Shown here: positions 15,901 through 16,204 of the stretch, piece after piece
Position numbering within the stretch: the first letter of the stretch is position 1
How the letters are laid out: each line of letters opens with the position of its first letter
Source: Pediococcus sp.
Lineage (GTDB): Bacteria > Bacillota > Bacilli > Lactobacillales > Lactobacillaceae
Direction of reading: 5' to 3'
NCBI GenBank assembly: GCA_022712335.1
Contig: JALAGR010000062.1
Coordinates: 1-16,204 of the forward strand
DNA: 16,204 nucleotides
The notes under the pieces: model-generated
What the model was told of the DNA's origin: nothing
Seen by the model: the letters and a program-made list of their open reading frames with translations, nothing else
Databases searched by the model: none
Position numbers and translations under genes: made by a program

Positions 15901-15929
15901 TTGCAATATAACGGGCAATATGATAAATT
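15901..15929 (+). promoter_or_regulatory. Candidate promoter of rpmB
   Basis: TTGCAA (15901-15906) and TAAATT (15924-15929) are 17 bases apart, each matching four of six consensus positions. An overlapping TATGAT (15919-15924) matches five of six but lacks a -35 at proper distance. Other pairings are possible further downstream (TATAAA near 15954), so the exact site is uncertain. Confidence 0.35.
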
Positions 15930-15989
15930 GTTATGGTGATTGAAAAAGATTTCTATAAAAATATAGAAGTGACAAAGGAGGGTTTCGAC

Positions 15990-16175
15990 ATGGCAAAAGA
16001 TTTTGTCACAGGTAAGCACACTCGCTTCGGAAATACTCGTTCACACGCTTTGAACCACAGTCGCCGAAGCTGGAAGCCAAATTTACAAAAAGTTCGTATC
16101 TTAGTTGACGGCAAGCCCAAACGTGTTTGGGTATCTGCTCGAGCTTTAAAATCAGGTAAAGTTACACGCGTATAA
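15990..16175 (+). CDS. rpmB: 50S ribosomal protein L28
   Basis: Small basic protein of the large ribosomal subunit. The 61-residue product reads MAKDFVTGK, then [15 protein letters not shown], and ends with the highly conserved block [26 protein letters not shown]. It has no cysteines, so it is the non-zinc form. The start is ATG 15990, eight bases from AAGGAGG; a longer frame opening at 15933 would add 19 residues unlike L28 and run through the ribosome site, so I reject it. It is transcribed away from all other genes in the window and appears to be a single-gene unit, with a terminator stem right after the stop. Confidence 0.97.
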   Translation: MAKDFVTGKHTRFGNTRSHALNHSRRSWKPNLQKVRILVDGKPKRVWVSARALKSGKVTRV

Positions 16176-16204
16176 AAAAAAGATTGGTTAGTAGATAACC
16201 AATC
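16174..16204 (+). terminator. Terminator stem after rpmB (reaches window edge)
   Basis: GATTGGTTA (16182-16190) pairs perfectly with TAACCAATC (16196-16204) around a five-base loop. Eight A residues precede it (16174-16181), so it would also read as a terminator for minus-strand transcripts entering from the right. The T run expected for the plus strand would lie beyond the window. Confidence 0.72.

Larger units (their letters stand above)
15691..15989. other. Divergent control region between yloU and rpmB
   Basis: About 300 AT-rich bases without a gene. It holds the yloU promoter (15792-15820) with an inverted repeat over the -35 box, a perfect ten-base palindrome TTTTCGAAAA (15843-15852), a less certain rpmB promoter (15901-15929) and the rpmB ribosome site AAGGAGG (15975-15981). 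A second weak extended -10 (TGGTAAAAT on the minus strand, near 15735) lacks a good -35. I see no convincing ORF or riboswitch here. Confidence 0.7.

Noticed and set aside
15933..15989. N-terminal extension of rpmB by 19 residues
   Set aside because: It runs through the AAGGAGG ribosome site and is not part of L28; ATG 15990 starts the conserved protein.
1..16204. Undescribed defence, mobile or biosynthetic system
   Set aside because: Every sizeable gene belongs to a known housekeeping family in a conserved order; no transposase, integrase, repeats array or unknown gene cluster is present.

Overview
This window is a housekeeping stretch of a low-G+C Gram-positive chromosome, most likely from the family Lactobacillaceae. 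The evidence is the gene order (yloU-fakA-recG-plsX-acpP-rnc-smc-ftsY-ylxM-ffh, followed by rpsP-rimM-trmD, with rpmB divergent), strong GGAGG ribosome binding sites, sigma-A-type promoters, AT-rich spacers and very glutamine-rich coiled coils. I do not assign a genus. I see no mobile element, prophage, CRISPR array, tRNA or rRNA, and no new multigene system.

Layout: everything except rpmB is on the minus strand. From the right, rpmB (L28, plus strand) and its terminator stem are at 15990-16204. A divergent control region of about 300 bases (15691-15989) carries a good promoter for yloU. From there a long probable operon runs leftward: yloU, fakA (fatty acid kinase), recG, plsX, acpP, rnc, smc, ftsY, ylxM and ffh. 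It ends in a strong terminator at 2793-2829. Stem-loops after fakA (13579-13607) and after acpP (10139-10182) divide it and may act as partial terminators or processing sites. Next comes a single M20 amidohydrolase gene (1537-2721). A second sigma-A promoter (1452-1480) then drives rpsP, followed by a terminator-like hairpin (1089-1133), rimM, and trmD, which is cut by the window edge.

The genes fall into three functional groups. The first is membrane lipid supply: FakA makes acyl-phosphate from exogenous fatty acids, PlsX interconverts acyl-ACP and acyl-phosphate, and the small acyl carrier protein is encoded right beside plsX. The second is protein targeting: Ffh, its receptor FtsY and the YlxM accessory protein. 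The third is RNA and chromosome maintenance: RNase III, SMC, RecG, ribosomal proteins S16 and L28, RimM and TrmD. Two starts should be shortened from the longest open frame (rnc to 10098, recG to 13562), and acpP starts with TTG.

The points most worth a second look are the absence of a KH-domain gene (khpA/ylqC) between rpsP and rimM with a terminator-like hairpin there instead; the solitary M20 amidohydrolase between ffh and rpsP; the stem-loop in the leader of the RNase III gene; the plsX-acpP pairing without fapR, fabD or fabG; and a perfect inverted repeat over the -35 box of the yloU promoter.
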